DNA of 64,000 bases, from the NCBI GenBank assembly GCA_025330725.1, contig JAIWND010000043.1, positions 150,046 to 214,045 on the forward strand, in the 5' to 3' direction. Source of the DNA: Chlamydoabsidia padenii (lineage: Eukaryota; Mucoromycota; Mucoromycetes; Mucorales; Cunninghamellaceae). The position numbers and the translations under genes are program-made. The number at the start of each line of letters is the position of its first letter. Positions within the stretch are counted from its first letter, which is position 1. Under the pieces are notes generated by a model. It saw only the letters and a list, made by a program, of their open reading frames with translations, made no database searches and was not told where the DNA came from. Shown here piece after piece: positions 32,142-43,909 of the stretch.

Positions 32142-32820
32142 ATGGTTCTGAAACTATCTCTTTTGGTCGTCGCCACCCTGGTTCTTTCCGCCCAAGCACT
32201 GGTCAAACGGGATAGTGGCGAAAAACAAGTGAAAAAAGCTGTGGTAGATGACAAGGTCAAAAAATGTGTAAATGATGCAGTGACTCTTGACTCTAAAAAA
32301 TACACCAACAATGCGGATGCTTATGTAAACTTGGTGTTTGACTGTATGGATATTGCTGACGCTGAAAAAGCCGCATATGGTGAGTTGATCAACTTGAAAG
32401 TATGATTTTTCTCTAGTAAACACATTCTCTTTAAAAAAAAAAAAAACAGGTCAAGCTAGTACTTTTGTGAATCCAGGGCCAAAGTTAAAGTCTCGAGAAG
32501 CTCCTGTTCAATTTGAAAAATTTGGAAGACCTAGTAGAAGACCTAGTAGAAGGCCTGGTAGAAAGCCTGCTAGAAAGCCTAATAAAAGACCTGGTAGAAA
32601 ACCTATGAGACCTAATAGAAGACCTGCTCCACCTCCACCTCCAGATTCTCCTGCTCCACCTCCACCTCCAGATTCTCCTGCTCCACCTCCACCTCCAGAT
32701 TCTCCTGCTCCACCTCCACCTCCAGGACCTCCTGCTCCACCTCCACCTCCAGATTCTCCTGCTCCACCTCCACCTCCAGATTCTCCTGCTTCACCTCCAC
32801 CTCCACCTCCACCTCCTTAA
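32142..32820 (+). CDS. Small secreted protein with Arg/Lys and poly-Pro tail, copy 1
   Basis: Exons 32142-32379 and 32450-32820 give 202 aa. A signal peptide ([20 protein letters not shown]) is followed by a Lys-Arg that suits Kex2-type cleavage. A domain of about 55 residues with two Cys follows ([18 protein letters not shown] ... [18 protein letters not shown]). Exon 2 starts [19 protein letters not shown] and continues into a basic Pro-Arg stretch (RRPGRKPARKPNKRP). It then has six 27-nt repeats encoding APPPPPDSP (one variant PGP) and ends in poly-Pro. It is probably secreted or cell-wall associated. No family was recognised. Neighbours are a broken paralogue upstream and a signal-peptide stub downstream. 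The relative in copy 2 has a nearly identical first half and a wholly different tail. Confidence 0.82.
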
Positions 32821-33285
32821 TTATAAGATGAGACTCTAATCCTTACTTTATTTCCCTTGAAAGAATAACAAAACTCTTTTTTCGATATTACTTTATCTTT
32901 AAATATTTTTAATAAATACTAGCATGTTAGTATCACAATAGTAATATTTTCATTGAGAATTAGGTAAGCCAATTTTTACTTGGTCATAGTATGGGTGTTT
33001 GTCATAGAAGGATCATCAACAAATGCATCATCTGATATTATAATTTTTAAAAGAATCCCCTATAGCTGAACGCATGAATCGGGTGTTTAAATTGGAATGC
33101 CGCCCCACCAAACACACACCATCCCTGTAATTTATAGTGTGCAAATAAGCAATAAATGTTGCCTTGTATCATCAAGAGCTCGGTGTGTAAATGTCTGCAA
33201 AGGGGTAGGGGTAAAGAGAGAGAGAAATAGGGTCGATAGAAAAAGTACATATAAGATTCATCATTCAGCCATTGTGTGTGTGTGT

Positions 33286-33294
33286 GTGTGTGTG
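33286..33294. repeat. (GT)n microsatellite, copy 1
   Basis: A run of about ten GT dinucleotides lies around 33276-33294. The matching place in copy 2 (about 43670-43677) has only about four, showing slippage since duplication. Confidence 0.7.
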
Positions 33295-33428
33295 ATATTC
33301 ATTCTATAGGTTCCTGTGCTGTACTCCATCACATAATGACAAGTGATAGGTGATCATCGACACAAGGGTCATTACTATGATATGAAAAAGAAAAAGAAAA
33401 CTTTTCTCTTTCTCTTCAGCATACTACC

Positions 33429-33524
33429 ATGATCCCAAGATTCATCCTTGTTTTCACTCTTACTGCTCTGGTGACATTTTCTCAAGCAGCTCTCAGTAAA
33501 AAGGTAAAAGGCAAGTTCAATTAA
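33429..33524 (+). pseudogene. Signal-peptide stub of a secreted-protein paralogue, copy 1
   Basis: A 31-codon frame begins MIPRFILVFTLTALVTFSQA, a good signal peptide, then ALSKKVKGKFN and stop. Its placement and leader resemble the neighbouring secreted-protein genes. A GTAAAAG after SKK could be a donor, but no following exon was found. It is most likely a truncated paralogue; a real micropeptide is possible. Confidence 0.45.
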
Positions 33525-34238
33525 ATAGTGAAAAATAGATAAATCTATGAATACGTTTTATCTAATGTCAAAAAAAGTACCTGAGATTTATAAAGGCACT
33601 GGTACTGAATCCGCTCCCGTTTTTTCAAAAGCTAGTTTATAGATGTGAATCCGTACTACATGGTGCGAAGATAACCCACCACAAACTTTTATTAAGATCA
33701 ATTATTGTACAGTAACAGGATAGATTTGTTATAGCAGAAGATAATTGAATAAAATCATCGTTTTCATTTATTTTATTTCTGATCCCAATTTAGTCACTAC
33801 AAAATCCTTTTTTTGATCCAACGCAAATCATGTCAATTTTACACCCCGACCACTTTCACCCTGCATATTTCCTCCTTTGACGTTTAGACCAACACTGAAC
33901 CCCACATCATCATCTTCATCATCGTCAACACTCCTTTAATACATAACAGCTATTTGTCGCACAAATTGAAGTGGCATAATGATTCCTGCGTTTATTAGTG
34001 TTATAAGAACAAGTGCTCAAATCAAACAACCAATAAAGAACATACAAGGGTGTAAGTAAAAGGCATATAATATGTACTGTATAGAAGGAATTGACTGGAA
34101 AATTTTCATGTGAATTAGCTTTTTGATGGATTAGTATGAAGAGAGTATCCCGAAGGAGAGGAGTTTGATAATAAGCCTAATGTAAATTCAAGAAGCACCA
34201 TTCGGAAGCATCGAACGTGTGAACAGCTACACTCTTTA

Positions 34239-34412
34239 GTGATATCAGGGATTTATAAGGAGTTGATGCTCCGATTATATATTGTTTTGCTCGTTCTGGA
34301 TATGAAAGAGCATGTGTATGGTTCCTTTGTTGCCCAAGAACCTTTTAGGGCCATGCATTACCGCTATGATCCCACGGTGGTGCTAGCCAACGGCAATGAA
34401 CAATTAAAAGGT
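34239..34412 (+). other. Coding-like exon of unknown gene, copy 1
   Basis: An open frame beginning MISGIYKELMLRLYIVLLVL and continuing FRAMHYRYDPTVVLANGNE ends at a GTAAGA donor near 34411. An acceptor-like TTGTAG near 34468 leads to a stop. The frame is identical in copy 2 (44624). It may be an exon of an unrecognised gene. Confidence 0.3.
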
Positions 34413-34627
34413 AAGAAAACAGTATACCACATGTCCTTCAATATATATATATATATATTCCTTGTAGTCTGACCAAGACAATCATTCATTATTTATACTG
34501 TCACTTCTATTGAATGATGACAAGTTATATTGTTGTTGTTTAATTGATTTGTTTATTAGGAAACAGCGGTGTTTAAACATTTAGCATAAAAATAGAGTGT
34601 GCATACAATAAAAGAGGGGATCTATAT

Positions 34628-35110
34628 CTAATCACTATCACTATCATCATAAGCTGCCAATAGAGAGGTTATTCCAACAGGTAGTTTCTTTGTACTTTCC
34701 GGTGTAGAATTGGTCTTGTTTTGTGATGATGTATTGGCCCTTGGTGTAGAATCGGTCTTGGTTTGTGATGATGATGTATTGCCCTTGTTTGTTGATGATG
34801 TGTTCTTCTTGGGTGATATTTGTTCAGGCTCATCCATTCCATCCGACGCCCGTTTCTTCTTTTTTAAAACAACAATGCCACCAAATAAATCCTTTTTCGG
34901 TTTGGCCACCGGTTTCGCCCCAGTTGTCGTAATAGTAGTAGTAGGGGGGTGGTGGTAGTCGATTCAGTCCCAGCGACCCGTGCTTGTTCCACCGCTCTTT
35001 ACAAAAAACCAGTTAGTATTTCCTAGTCATCTCCCTCCACCTTTCCCTCCTTTTACCTTCTGTATTCTTCCAGTTCCATTTTTTCTTTGAGTTTAAGGTC
35101 TTGATCCAAT
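34628..35110 (-). pseudogene. Truncated NIP30/FAM192A-like gene, copy 1
   Basis: The minus-strand pieces match the central and C-terminal part of NIP30-domain proteins (FAM192A/PIP30, a nuclear proteasome-activator-associated family). An exon ends LKLKEKMELEEYRRA, interrupted by a 73-nt GT-AG intron (35056 to about 34999). Later parts read KPKKDLFGGIVVLKKKKR and LLAAYDDSDSD with the stop at 34628. The conserved N-terminal half is missing, replaced beyond about 35110 by A/C-rich repeats. A one-base register change at a six-C run (about 34944-34949) separates the exon start from the Lys-rich part. The same lesions are in copy 2. Confidence 0.55.
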
Positions 35111-35119
35111 TGTTGTTGT

Positions 35120-35510
35120 GTGTCACTACATCCTATACCATGGCTCCTTTCTATACTCTGCTGCCACAAGATAAAACACCACTACATTCTATATCATGGC
35201 TCTCTTATACACTCTGTTGTTACAAGGAAAACGAACAAAACATCACCAACAAACAATAATACAATAATACAAAAATGCCACTACACCATATACTATGGCT
35301 CCTTTATATACCCTGCTGATAAAAGGAAAGCGAACAAAAGCATCACAAAAACACAAAAACACAACTACATCCTATAAAGTGACTCTTTATATACCATGCT
35401 GCTACAAGAAAAACGAACAGAAACACCACAATAACACTCCAACACAACTACATCCAATACCAACTCTATATATGTTATCCTCTTCATTACAATCTCATCT
35501 TTAATAAAAT
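35120..35510 (+). repeat. Short imperfect tandem repeats, copy 1
   Basis: About five imperfect units of 70-90 nt share the theme cactacatcctatacc-atggctcctt-tatactctgctg-ctacaag. They give spurious plus-strand frames with recurrent HYILYHGSLI-like peptides. They abut the break point of the NIP30-like fragment. The copy 2 equivalent is at 45505-45890. Confidence 0.6.
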
Positions 35511-36697
35511 TATCTTATTGTTTGTCTCCTTTTATCTTTTTACTTCATACATTATTTGGCTTTACCCTGGGTGGTGATAGTAGTCTATTTAACGTGTCAG
35601 GTTGATATGGGTTAAACTCACTGTAACCTACCATCCGTCATCTCATAATCAGGTTCCTATCATTAGGCACTAAATAGGTTGAAGGGCTAATGATAGGCTA
35701 TTGAAGCTATCATAGTTAAACTATATAAAATTATAGTCTTACGTATTATATGAATTTTTTATGTACAAATCTAATGAAACAGGTCTACATTTAGGTGTTT
35801 TATATAAATAGAGGTTTTATGCGATCAAATATCAAAGTCGAATGTAATATGACAAGTAGAGTTTTTATTTTAAAAGTGTTTGATTTTACTGGTATGATAT
35901 AAAAACTATGGGTATACTATACTACATCTAAACTATTCATTGGTTCCAAAAAGGTTATATGTGCTCACTGTCCTTCCTAGTGTCAAAGGTGGCGCCATAG
36001 TTCACATGGTAGTATCCGTAAGTCTTGTTTGGTAACATCGCTTCAAATTGCGGCAGCACAAACGCAGGCCGGATCAAAGAGTCACTATCGTAAATGAAGA
36101 AGGATGGTCGATGTCTACTTTTTTGCTTCAAGGCACGATATCCTGTCCTGTTTCACCCTATTCGATTACCTTTTGATGATATTGTTGCAGAGAGTAGAGC
36201 CACCACCATCTTTGTCCCCCACTTGCTAACATGGGTACATTAGTTGTCTCTGTGTTGAGTGCATCGCATGAATATGTTAGTGTCCTTCTTTCCCTCCGTT
36301 GTCGCCTATAAGAAGCCGTAAACCTATACCTGTAAAACAGAAATAAAACAGTCAGTAAAAAAGAAAAAAAAAAGAAGGGGAGGGTTCTTACCTTCTAGTT
36401 GCACTAACTGGATCAAAAAAACGTTTTTCACATTTTAGCAGTTGTAGTACCAGCTTGTCGATTCACTTCGTTCCCTTTGATGACTTTAATTGATAGTGGT
36501 GACGCCATCCGTGATGATCAATGGTCGCTGGTTAGTGGAGATGGAAGATGAATAGAAAAGAAAAGCTTGAATCCCGCCTTTTTCAATCAAAAGAAAAAAT
36601 GAGGCGCTGTTTGAATTGTGGTTTTGAAACTCCCTTTTCGCGTTTCTCTTCATCTTTACTCTACTTCTCACTCTTTGATTAAACTAGGCTGACAGTA

Positions 36698-37801
36698 ATG
36701 CCGAAAGAAAAGGTAAAAAAAAAAGTAAAAAGACTAGGCAAGTATAAACAATTTGTTTTTTTCGCTATTCATTTACAATTCTAGTATACTTTAGATAATC
36801 CCAAGAATTAAAACATAACGCAATTCATAGACTTCCTGGCTATCTTGACCACAAACTCCTACACCCTCCCCAACACCTTATTGGTGACGAATCTGAAGAG
36901 GAAGCTCATGATATTTTTGAAGCTCTTACTCCCCAGCAACCTGTGGGTGACCAATATGCGTAAGTTGACAAACACAATGTTTTACTCACATACATAGCGC
37001 ACTAATCTTCTCATTTACCAGCAACATCACTCAATTGCCAACATTGGTTGAACCACGTCATCTGGTCCCACTCAATGACAGCGCCACTTTATACATGCAC
37101 ACTATGGATGCATTTCAGAAAAACTCTGAAGAACTTGTGGACCATGTGAAGGAAGAAACTTGTCGTATACTGATTTAAACAACTCTGAAACGACTGGCAA
37201 AAGGTAAATAGAAAGAAACACCATTTACAGCTGGTTTTTAACTTGTCGATTCTATGTAGTACATTACAACAATAATCAAGGAAACGATCTACCATCAAGA
37301 CATTCCTCGACATGTAAAACCTTGTCGTCCATCGAAACTCGACCAAGGAACAACATCTTACTGCATGCAAAGTATCAAAATAATGAACGATCGTTGGAAC
37401 TACTAACTGGTAACTTTTTTTTTTTTTTTTGTGGAACGCTCATCCGTGCTTATGCAAAACTCATGGCGGGACTTTGAAATTGGCTCTTCATCAAATTAAC
37501 AAACTTCCATTAGTAAGTAACACGAAGATGATAAAGGTGAAAAGACGAACTAATGATTGTGATGCACCTCTGTTATAGGTCACTCTCAAACTCAAGAATA
37601 TGGTGTCTTTATCATCGGGTGAAGGCTCGCAAGGTCAATTCAGTGAACAAGGTGTCAACCCATTTCGTCTATTATACCAAGCATGTCTCCAAAACCATCC
37701 AGCAACAAGTTAAACAGCATCAAGGATCAACTGGGATCGGGAAGTTACCACTGTCAGGGACTATGTCATCAGCCAACAACAATAGGAACATTCCGGGGGT
37801 G

Positions 37802-37803
<2 letters not shown>
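36698..37803 (+). pseudogene. Decayed multi-exon gene of block A, copy 2
   Basis: Counterpart of the 26261 locus with the same MPKEK start, the same register break near ELKHNAIHRLPG and the same TAA after CRILI. The 3' end is disrupted by a T(52) tract at 37804-37855, where copies 1 and 3 have six T. The divergent minus-strand A gene (start near 36512, MASPLSIKVIKGNE) is decayed in the same way. Confidence 0.5.

Positions 37804-37855
<52 letters not shown>
37804..37855. repeat. T(52) homopolymer unique to copy 2
   Basis: A pure run of 52 T, compared with six T after the G-run at the matching positions of copies 1 (27371-27376) and 3. Confidence 0.9.
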
Positions 37856-37856
<1 letters not shown>

Positions 37857-38180
37857 GTATGATGTCGACTTTGTGTTATCGGACTAGTTAGATATTATAG
37901 TATAGTTGATAGTATAGTTTAGTGATAAATAAAAGATGTTTATATATGACTGACGAAGATTTATTAGTGTAGAATAGGGGCTTTATATAATATAGCTGTG
38001 TTAAAGCTGGAATAGGGCTTCTATATAATATGCATATATAAAAAGGGGATTTATATAAAATATAAAAATATAGGACTTTTACACAAAGGTAAAATAAATA
38101 GGCTTTTAGGGCATATTCAGAAGGAGGAGGTATACAATGTTTCCTAAAGCACATCAAAAGCATAGCGATTTTGGGATGCA

Positions 38181-40650
38181 TCCCGCTGACTTTTTGCTGT
38201 CTTTTTAACACCCTCTCCATCTTACCATAGTATAAACAGACAGACATAGGCTTACGATAGAAGTGATTCTTGTTTGAATTGAATGTAATTAAATGAAATC
38301 ATATGTGACACTTTACAGATAGGACTTTATGATAAAGGGAAAAAGACTTGGGTAGTTGATTGTGCGTCGACCTAATACATATGATAGGAATAAATGATAC
38401 TGGATGACATGACATTGGAAAGCACAACTTGTCCTCGTGCAACCAGTCTTTTACTACCATGCTTCCTTTTCTTTGACCCATCTTTCTTTTCCTATCTCAC
38501 ATTTTAGCAGCATACACACAGAAGAAGACTGAGCGGTGAACTTTCTTTTTCTTTTTTTGGCCTTGTCAATACGAAATAAATGACGGGTACAACTATATTC
38601 ATACTCATATTACGTTTTTAGTGACGATGGAAGCACTATCTTTATTGTTTGACAATGTCATTCATGCACGCTGTTGCTATGTTTTAATTCAAGTACCTTT
38701 ATTGATTAATCAATTCATATCAGGAAGGGAATTAAACTATACTAATTATTATTCTAGCAAAGATATTCAAGTATGGTGGATGATATAGGGTGGAATACAT
38801 CTATTACTGTTCGTTAATAAGCGCTATTAGCCCTATAAAAGGCAATACTTTATGCTGTTTAATGTAGAGTATCGTATGTCGTGCTGTGTCGTCTATTATG
38901 CAAAGAGAAGGAGTCAGCAAGTGTAGATACTATTATCAACTTTATACTTTACCTTTTTCATGATTATGAGTACTCTGACAGTGAGATCCTTTATCGCATC
39001 ATGACCCTAATCAGTTGTATGATCTTGAAGGTGCTTGTATCATCGTTTTAATTACTTCGCTTGGCTGTGTTCCTGATCTACTGCATAGTAAAGAAGAGTA
39101 GTTTCCTTGATTCCTTTCACAACGGTCAGTTCTTATCTTCTTTGATACCGGATTCCATCAATATGGGCACTCGCTGTCCCAGTTCAGTTATAGTAACCTA
39201 TAATAGTATGATAGAGAGTAAGTTTAGTGTATACAACAGCTACTGTTTTACTTTTTTCTTTTCTTTCTATACCATTGTTGCAAGTTTCATCCATTCGTTT
39301 TTGCTGTTAGTGTTGTTGCTTTAGAAGTATGTTGATGATGTGGCGAATAGTTAGTTGTTAAATGAGAGTTGTTTGGTTTCAAAAATGGATAGATCCTTGT
39401 TGGCGATGTTGAATCTTGGTAGAGGAATGTTTAAATGGATAGAGTGAGTTGCTTTGATAGAATAAGAAGTCAAATCATGCTCCGGGTCAAAAGAAAAGAC
39501 CTGTCGGAATGGATTAGATGTGGTTCCTTTCAATACCATTAGGAGACATCTCTGAGAGGGGATGGTTTCACTTTTCCTTGTGGACCGTTTCCGCAAAGAG
39601 CAGGTTTCAAATCCCGCTTACCCCATGGTTTCTTGTAAGAGCTCTACTGTCTCAATGGACAATGGATGCTCATCAATAAATGGGCCATGAGCATTCCTTA
39701 GCCTATTTACAGCAAGCTTCACATAGAAGACCAAGTGCCAAGTCCCTTGTATGAAGCTGTACAGGCTTGCAGTCTTTATTTTTATTACCTCCAGTGTCTA
39801 AAAAAGGAGAGTATTAGGTCTCACCTCGTTATCAGACCGATGCCAATAAACCGAGTGTGTGCTTTTATGATGTATTCTCAGTAAAAAGTCCAGCTTTCAG
39901 GCTTTCATTTCAATCGCACCAAGTCTAAGGTTATATGTACCTGTCATTCCTATCATATGTAATATATAGGCCAACAGACAATCAACTACCTAATACTTTT
40001 TCATTTATCACAAAGTCCTATGTATAAAATGTTTGATATAATTTTTACTATTACATCCAATTAAAAACAAGAATTATTTCTATACTATACCTACAGCTAT
40101 GTCTATATTATAGTGAGAAGAAGAGGGGATGATGAAAAGAGAGCCTAAATTATGTGAGTGAAGAAGGGATGAGAGATAAATAATGCCAGAGACCGTCACC
40201 ACTTTTGTTCATCGTCCAATCCAACCCAATGTTAAAGAGTGAGCCGCTCATTTACTTCCTGTTGTCTGATCATCTTATCCTACTGAATAAAGACACATTT
40301 AGTTGATCATTTTACTTTTCCCAGATCTGTCGAGGCGGAGTTTTGTTAAGACGTTCATGCAAAGTGAGTGAGGGTTGTCGTGATGAGACGGTTGCTGATT
40401 TTTATCCAGTTTGACCGTGCGCCTGGCCATAGACGTCGATTCAGATAAATAGATGATCAGTCGTTCAAGTTGTTGCTTACGTTTGCTGGTATTTGGGTCA
40501 TCTATTCACCTAGAGAGAGAGAGAGATCAGCGATAACATATGGTTCATCAATCAAGAACAGGCACAGTGATCGGCATTCATTTTACCACAAAGATACTGA
40601 GTGTAATAAAATAATGACAGATTATTCCTCTCCCCCTTTAGAAAAAAACA
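38181..40650. other. Block B2, gene-poor left part
   Basis: Counterpart of 27713-30180. It contains the same coding-like fragments (IYCIVKKSSFLDSFH at about 39070 and a minus frame at 39596-39351). No gene could be assembled. Confidence 0.4.
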
Positions 40651-40714
40651 GTCAATATAAAAGATCATTGGATTTTTTCCTTCTTCCGTCTACTTTTCAT
40701 CCTTCAACTCAATC

Positions 40715-41127
40715 ATGGTTTTCAAATCTACTCTTCTCTTAGCCATCTCTGCCACTCTGGTTTTTTCCACTCAAGCTTTAGTCTTCAAGACACTCCATTG
40801 GGCAAACGTAGCGAAGAGCAATTGAAAAAGTACGAAATAAACGAAAAGGACCAGAAATGTATCAAAGATGCGGTGACTCTCAATCCTACCAAATATAAAG
40901 ACGATGTGACTGAGCAAATTCTTGCTTACATCGACTTGGTACTTAGTTGTGCTAGAGCGCCTGATACTCAAATGGGTGCTCAAGGTAAGTTGACCAACTT
41001 GGATGAAACTAGTTTTATAATAACCCATCTTTTTTTATTTTTGATTATAGGTTAATATGCCCCTCCTCCTCAAGGTCAATTCGATCCTCTTCCTCTTGGT
41101 CAATTATGGTCTAGGTAATACCTAATT
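40715..41127 (+). pseudogene. Broken paralogue of the secreted protein gene, copy 2
   Basis: It appears identical to the locus at 30243, including the early frameshift after the signal peptide and the TAA at the start of exon 2. Both lesions therefore arose before the duplication, or were copied by later gene conversion. Confidence 0.75.
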
Positions 41128-41896
41128 CCACCAAGGGTTTGGAAATGAGATCCCACTTGAAGCTCTTTACAAGTACCCTGATTCTTTTTTACTTCTTTCC
41201 CCTCTCTCCCAATAAAAATAGTCAATTACTTGTCTCTCTCTCTTTTATATCATTTAATGTTTGATTATCTTTTCGATAAAAACCTGGATGGTAGTATCAA
41301 AAAGTAAGATTGTCATAGAGGGAATCTGCCAGCAAATCCATTATTCGACACTATCCACCCCCGTTTCACTGTAAAGAAAAAAAAAACATAATTTAGAACC
41401 ATTGTCAAACGATCAGATTATCGAGAGAAGAAAGTTGTTAGAGGTGATCACTATGGGCAAGGGTAACTCCAAATTCGGTATTTGTAATATTGAAAAGAAG
41501 GAGGTTAGAAAAAAAGAGCTCATTCATATGTGTAATACGGACAGGAGAATGAAAAAATTGAAGCTTATATGTTGTTGTGAATTATTGTGTTCGTCCATGT
41601 CCATCATGATCGACCTTCCTTGAAAAGGAGTGCAAGTGCATAAAAGTGTATGGCGGTGTTTCAACGTCAAAGTACTCCTTTATGCATCCAGGCACGGTTT
41701 TGATGGCAGATAATTGTGCCGTCCATCCATATTTTTTATAACTGGGATGGACAGACTGGCTATCTATGTTATCTAATGAAATGAAATAAATATGAACCAG
41801 TATGATGTATGAAGTGTGATCAGTTTTACTGAACTTTCTTTTACTTTCTCTTATTTAGATGCGCCACCACCAACGCCATTTTGCAAGTGCGGTCAC

Positions 41897-42050
41897 GGGT
41901 ATCCTCAGTGGTTCACTTGAATTTCCCATTTTGAATGGGTATCAAATTATATAAAGTTCCAAAAAAAAAAGTTCCAAAAAAGAAAAAGATCATTTATGCT
42001 CCCCTTGATCAAGTAAAGTGGAGCATCCAAGTGAACCACTGCGGACACCC
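41897..42050. repeat. Inverted repeat and orphan exon, copy 2
   Basis: Exact counterpart of 31425-31578, with the same 23-nt arms and two mismatches. It includes the Pro/Cys-rich exon-like frame just to its left. Confidence 0.7.
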
Positions 42051-42616
42051 TTACCCCTTGAAGATTAGCCTTGCGCGCAGTTATTCCTCAAGGGACAGCT
42101 GCATGAATCGGCGTTTCAATACATGAATTCCGCCCGCCCACACAAACAGATCGTCATCAAATATTACTTGTTTTAACACTTCCCCTTTCCGACTTTTTAG
42201 ATCATGTACTCTATATTATATGTGAATGTTTTTTTTTAAAAAAAAGAAAAGAGTTGACTTGTATCATAAGAGAGTTATACAGCAATATAGGAACTGAGCA
42301 AATAGGCATGCATGCATTTTGTTCCTACAAGTACACATGTAAGCATAAAAAAAGGAAAGGGCAAACGGTCATTTGTGAGAGATCAACAGTACACATAAAG
42401 CCTAATTTCATCAAGACAACCCTGATAGGCAGGTGGCAGAACGGGGGCTGTATTTTTTCATTCCTTCACATTCCTGTTCTTCCTCTATACTGTCTCTCCG
42501 TATAGTATCATGCATAAATTTTTTTTCCTCCCTTGACTAAAAAAACAAAAAAAAATAAAAAAACTATAAAGGAACAGCTTTTTATTTCTAGTTCTACCAA
42601 AAATCGTTCAGCAAAC

Positions 42617-43209
42617 ATGGTTATGAAACTTTCTCTCTTGGTTGTCGCCACCCTGGTTCTTTCCGCCCAAGCACTGGTCAAACGGGATAGTGGCGAAAAA
42701 CAAATGGAAAAAGCTCTGTTAGATGACAAGATCAAAAAATGTGTAAATGATGCAGTGGCTCTTGACTCTAAAAAATACACCAACAATGCGGATGCTTATG
42801 TAAACTTGGTGTTTGACTGTATGAATATTGCTGACGCTGAAAAAGCCGCATATGGTGAGTTGATCAACTTGAAAGTATGATTTTTCTCTAATAAACACAT
42901 TCTCTTTTTTTAAAAAAAAAAACAGCAGGTCAAGCTAGTACTTTTGTGAACCCAGAGCCAAAGTTAAAGTCTCGAGAAGCTCCTGTTCAATTTGAAAAAT
43001 TTGGAAGAGCTGGAAGACGTGGAGGATCTAGAAGACCTGGAGGACGTGGAGCACCTAGAGGACCTAGAAGATCTGGAAAACGTAGAGGACCTAGAAGATC
43101 TGGAAAACGTAGAGGACCTAGAAGATCTGGAAGCCGTGGAAGACCTGGAAGTCCTCCACCTCCACCTCCACCTCCACCTCCAGGATCTCCTGCTCCACCT
43201 CATCCTTAA
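42617..43209 (+). CDS. Small secreted protein with Arg/Gly tail, copy 2
   Basis: Exons 42617-42854 and 42929-43209 give 172 aa. The signal peptide ([20 protein letters not shown]), the Lys-Arg site and the two-Cys domain ([33 protein letters not shown]) are nearly the same as in the 32142 gene. The join [19 protein letters not shown] is also alike. After EKFGR the tail diverges completely: Gly/Arg-rich with a 27-nt unit encoding GPRRSGKRR repeated about three times. It then ends in a short poly-Pro and SPAPPHP. The intron offers two tandem acceptors (AACAGCAGG); use of the second keeps the frame of copy 1. Kex2-type Lys-Arg sites recur in the tail. It is likely secreted; function unknown. Confidence 0.82.
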
Positions 43210-43813
43210 TTATAAGATGAGATTCTAATCCTTGCTTTATTTCCCTTGAAAGAATAACAAAACTCTCTTTTCTATATTACTTTATCTTTAAATACTTTTA
43301 ATAAATACTCGCATGTTAGTATCACAATAGTAATATTTTCATTGAGAATTAGGTAAGCCAATTTTTACTTGGTCATAGTATGGTTGTTTGCCATAGAAGG
43401 ATCATCAACAAATGCATCATCTGATATTATAATTTTTAAAAGAATCCCTTATAGCTGAATGCATGAATCGGGTGTTTAAATTGGAATGCCGCCCCACCAA
43501 ACACACATCATCCCTGCATGAGTAATTTATAGTGTGCAAATAAGCAATAAATGTTGCCTTGTATCATCAAGAGCCCGGTGTGTAAATATCTGCAAAGGGG
43601 TAGGGGTAAAGAGAGAGAGAAATAGGGTCGATAGAAAAAGTACATATAAGATTCATCATTCAGCCATTGTGTGTGTATGATATTCATTCTATAGGTTCCT
43701 GTGCTGTACTCCATCACATAATGACAAGTGATAGGTGATCATCAACACAAGGGTCATTACTATGATATGAAAAAGAAAAAGAAAACTTTGCTCTCTCTCT
43801 TTAACATACTACC

Positions 43814-43909
43814 ATGATCTCAAGATTCATCCTTGTTTTCACTCTTACTGCTCTGGTGACATTTTCTCAAGCAGCTCTCAGTAAAAAGGTAAAAGGCAAG
43901 TTCAATTAA
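43814..43909 (+). pseudogene. Signal-peptide stub of a secreted-protein paralogue, copy 2
   Basis: Counterpart of 33429-33524, differing in the leader (MISRFILVF). It is 31 codons long, with the same stop and the same possible donor after SKK. Confidence 0.45.

Larger units (their letters stand above)
25450..35873. repeat. Segmental duplication, copy 1 (A1-B1)
   Basis: First copy of a roughly 10.4-kb direct repeat. Corresponding points lie 10,413 nt apart at the left edge, 10,437 near 27.1 kb, 10,472 from 28.85 to 31.8 kb, 10,475-10,479 near 32.4 kb and 10,385 from 34.2 kb on. The step changes reflect small indels, a homopolymer and the altered gene tail. Sub-block A is about 25450-27712; B is about 27713-35873. 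Confidence 0.95.

Noticed and set aside
32612..32812. Minus-strand Glu/Val repeat frame opposite the poly-Pro tail
   Set aside because: It is a by-product of the 27-nt coding repeat read backwards.
35120..35510. Coding repeats giving HYILYHGSLI-like peptides
   Set aside because: There are frames in several registers, no consistent start or splice structure, and the sequence is simple A/C-rich imperfect repeats.
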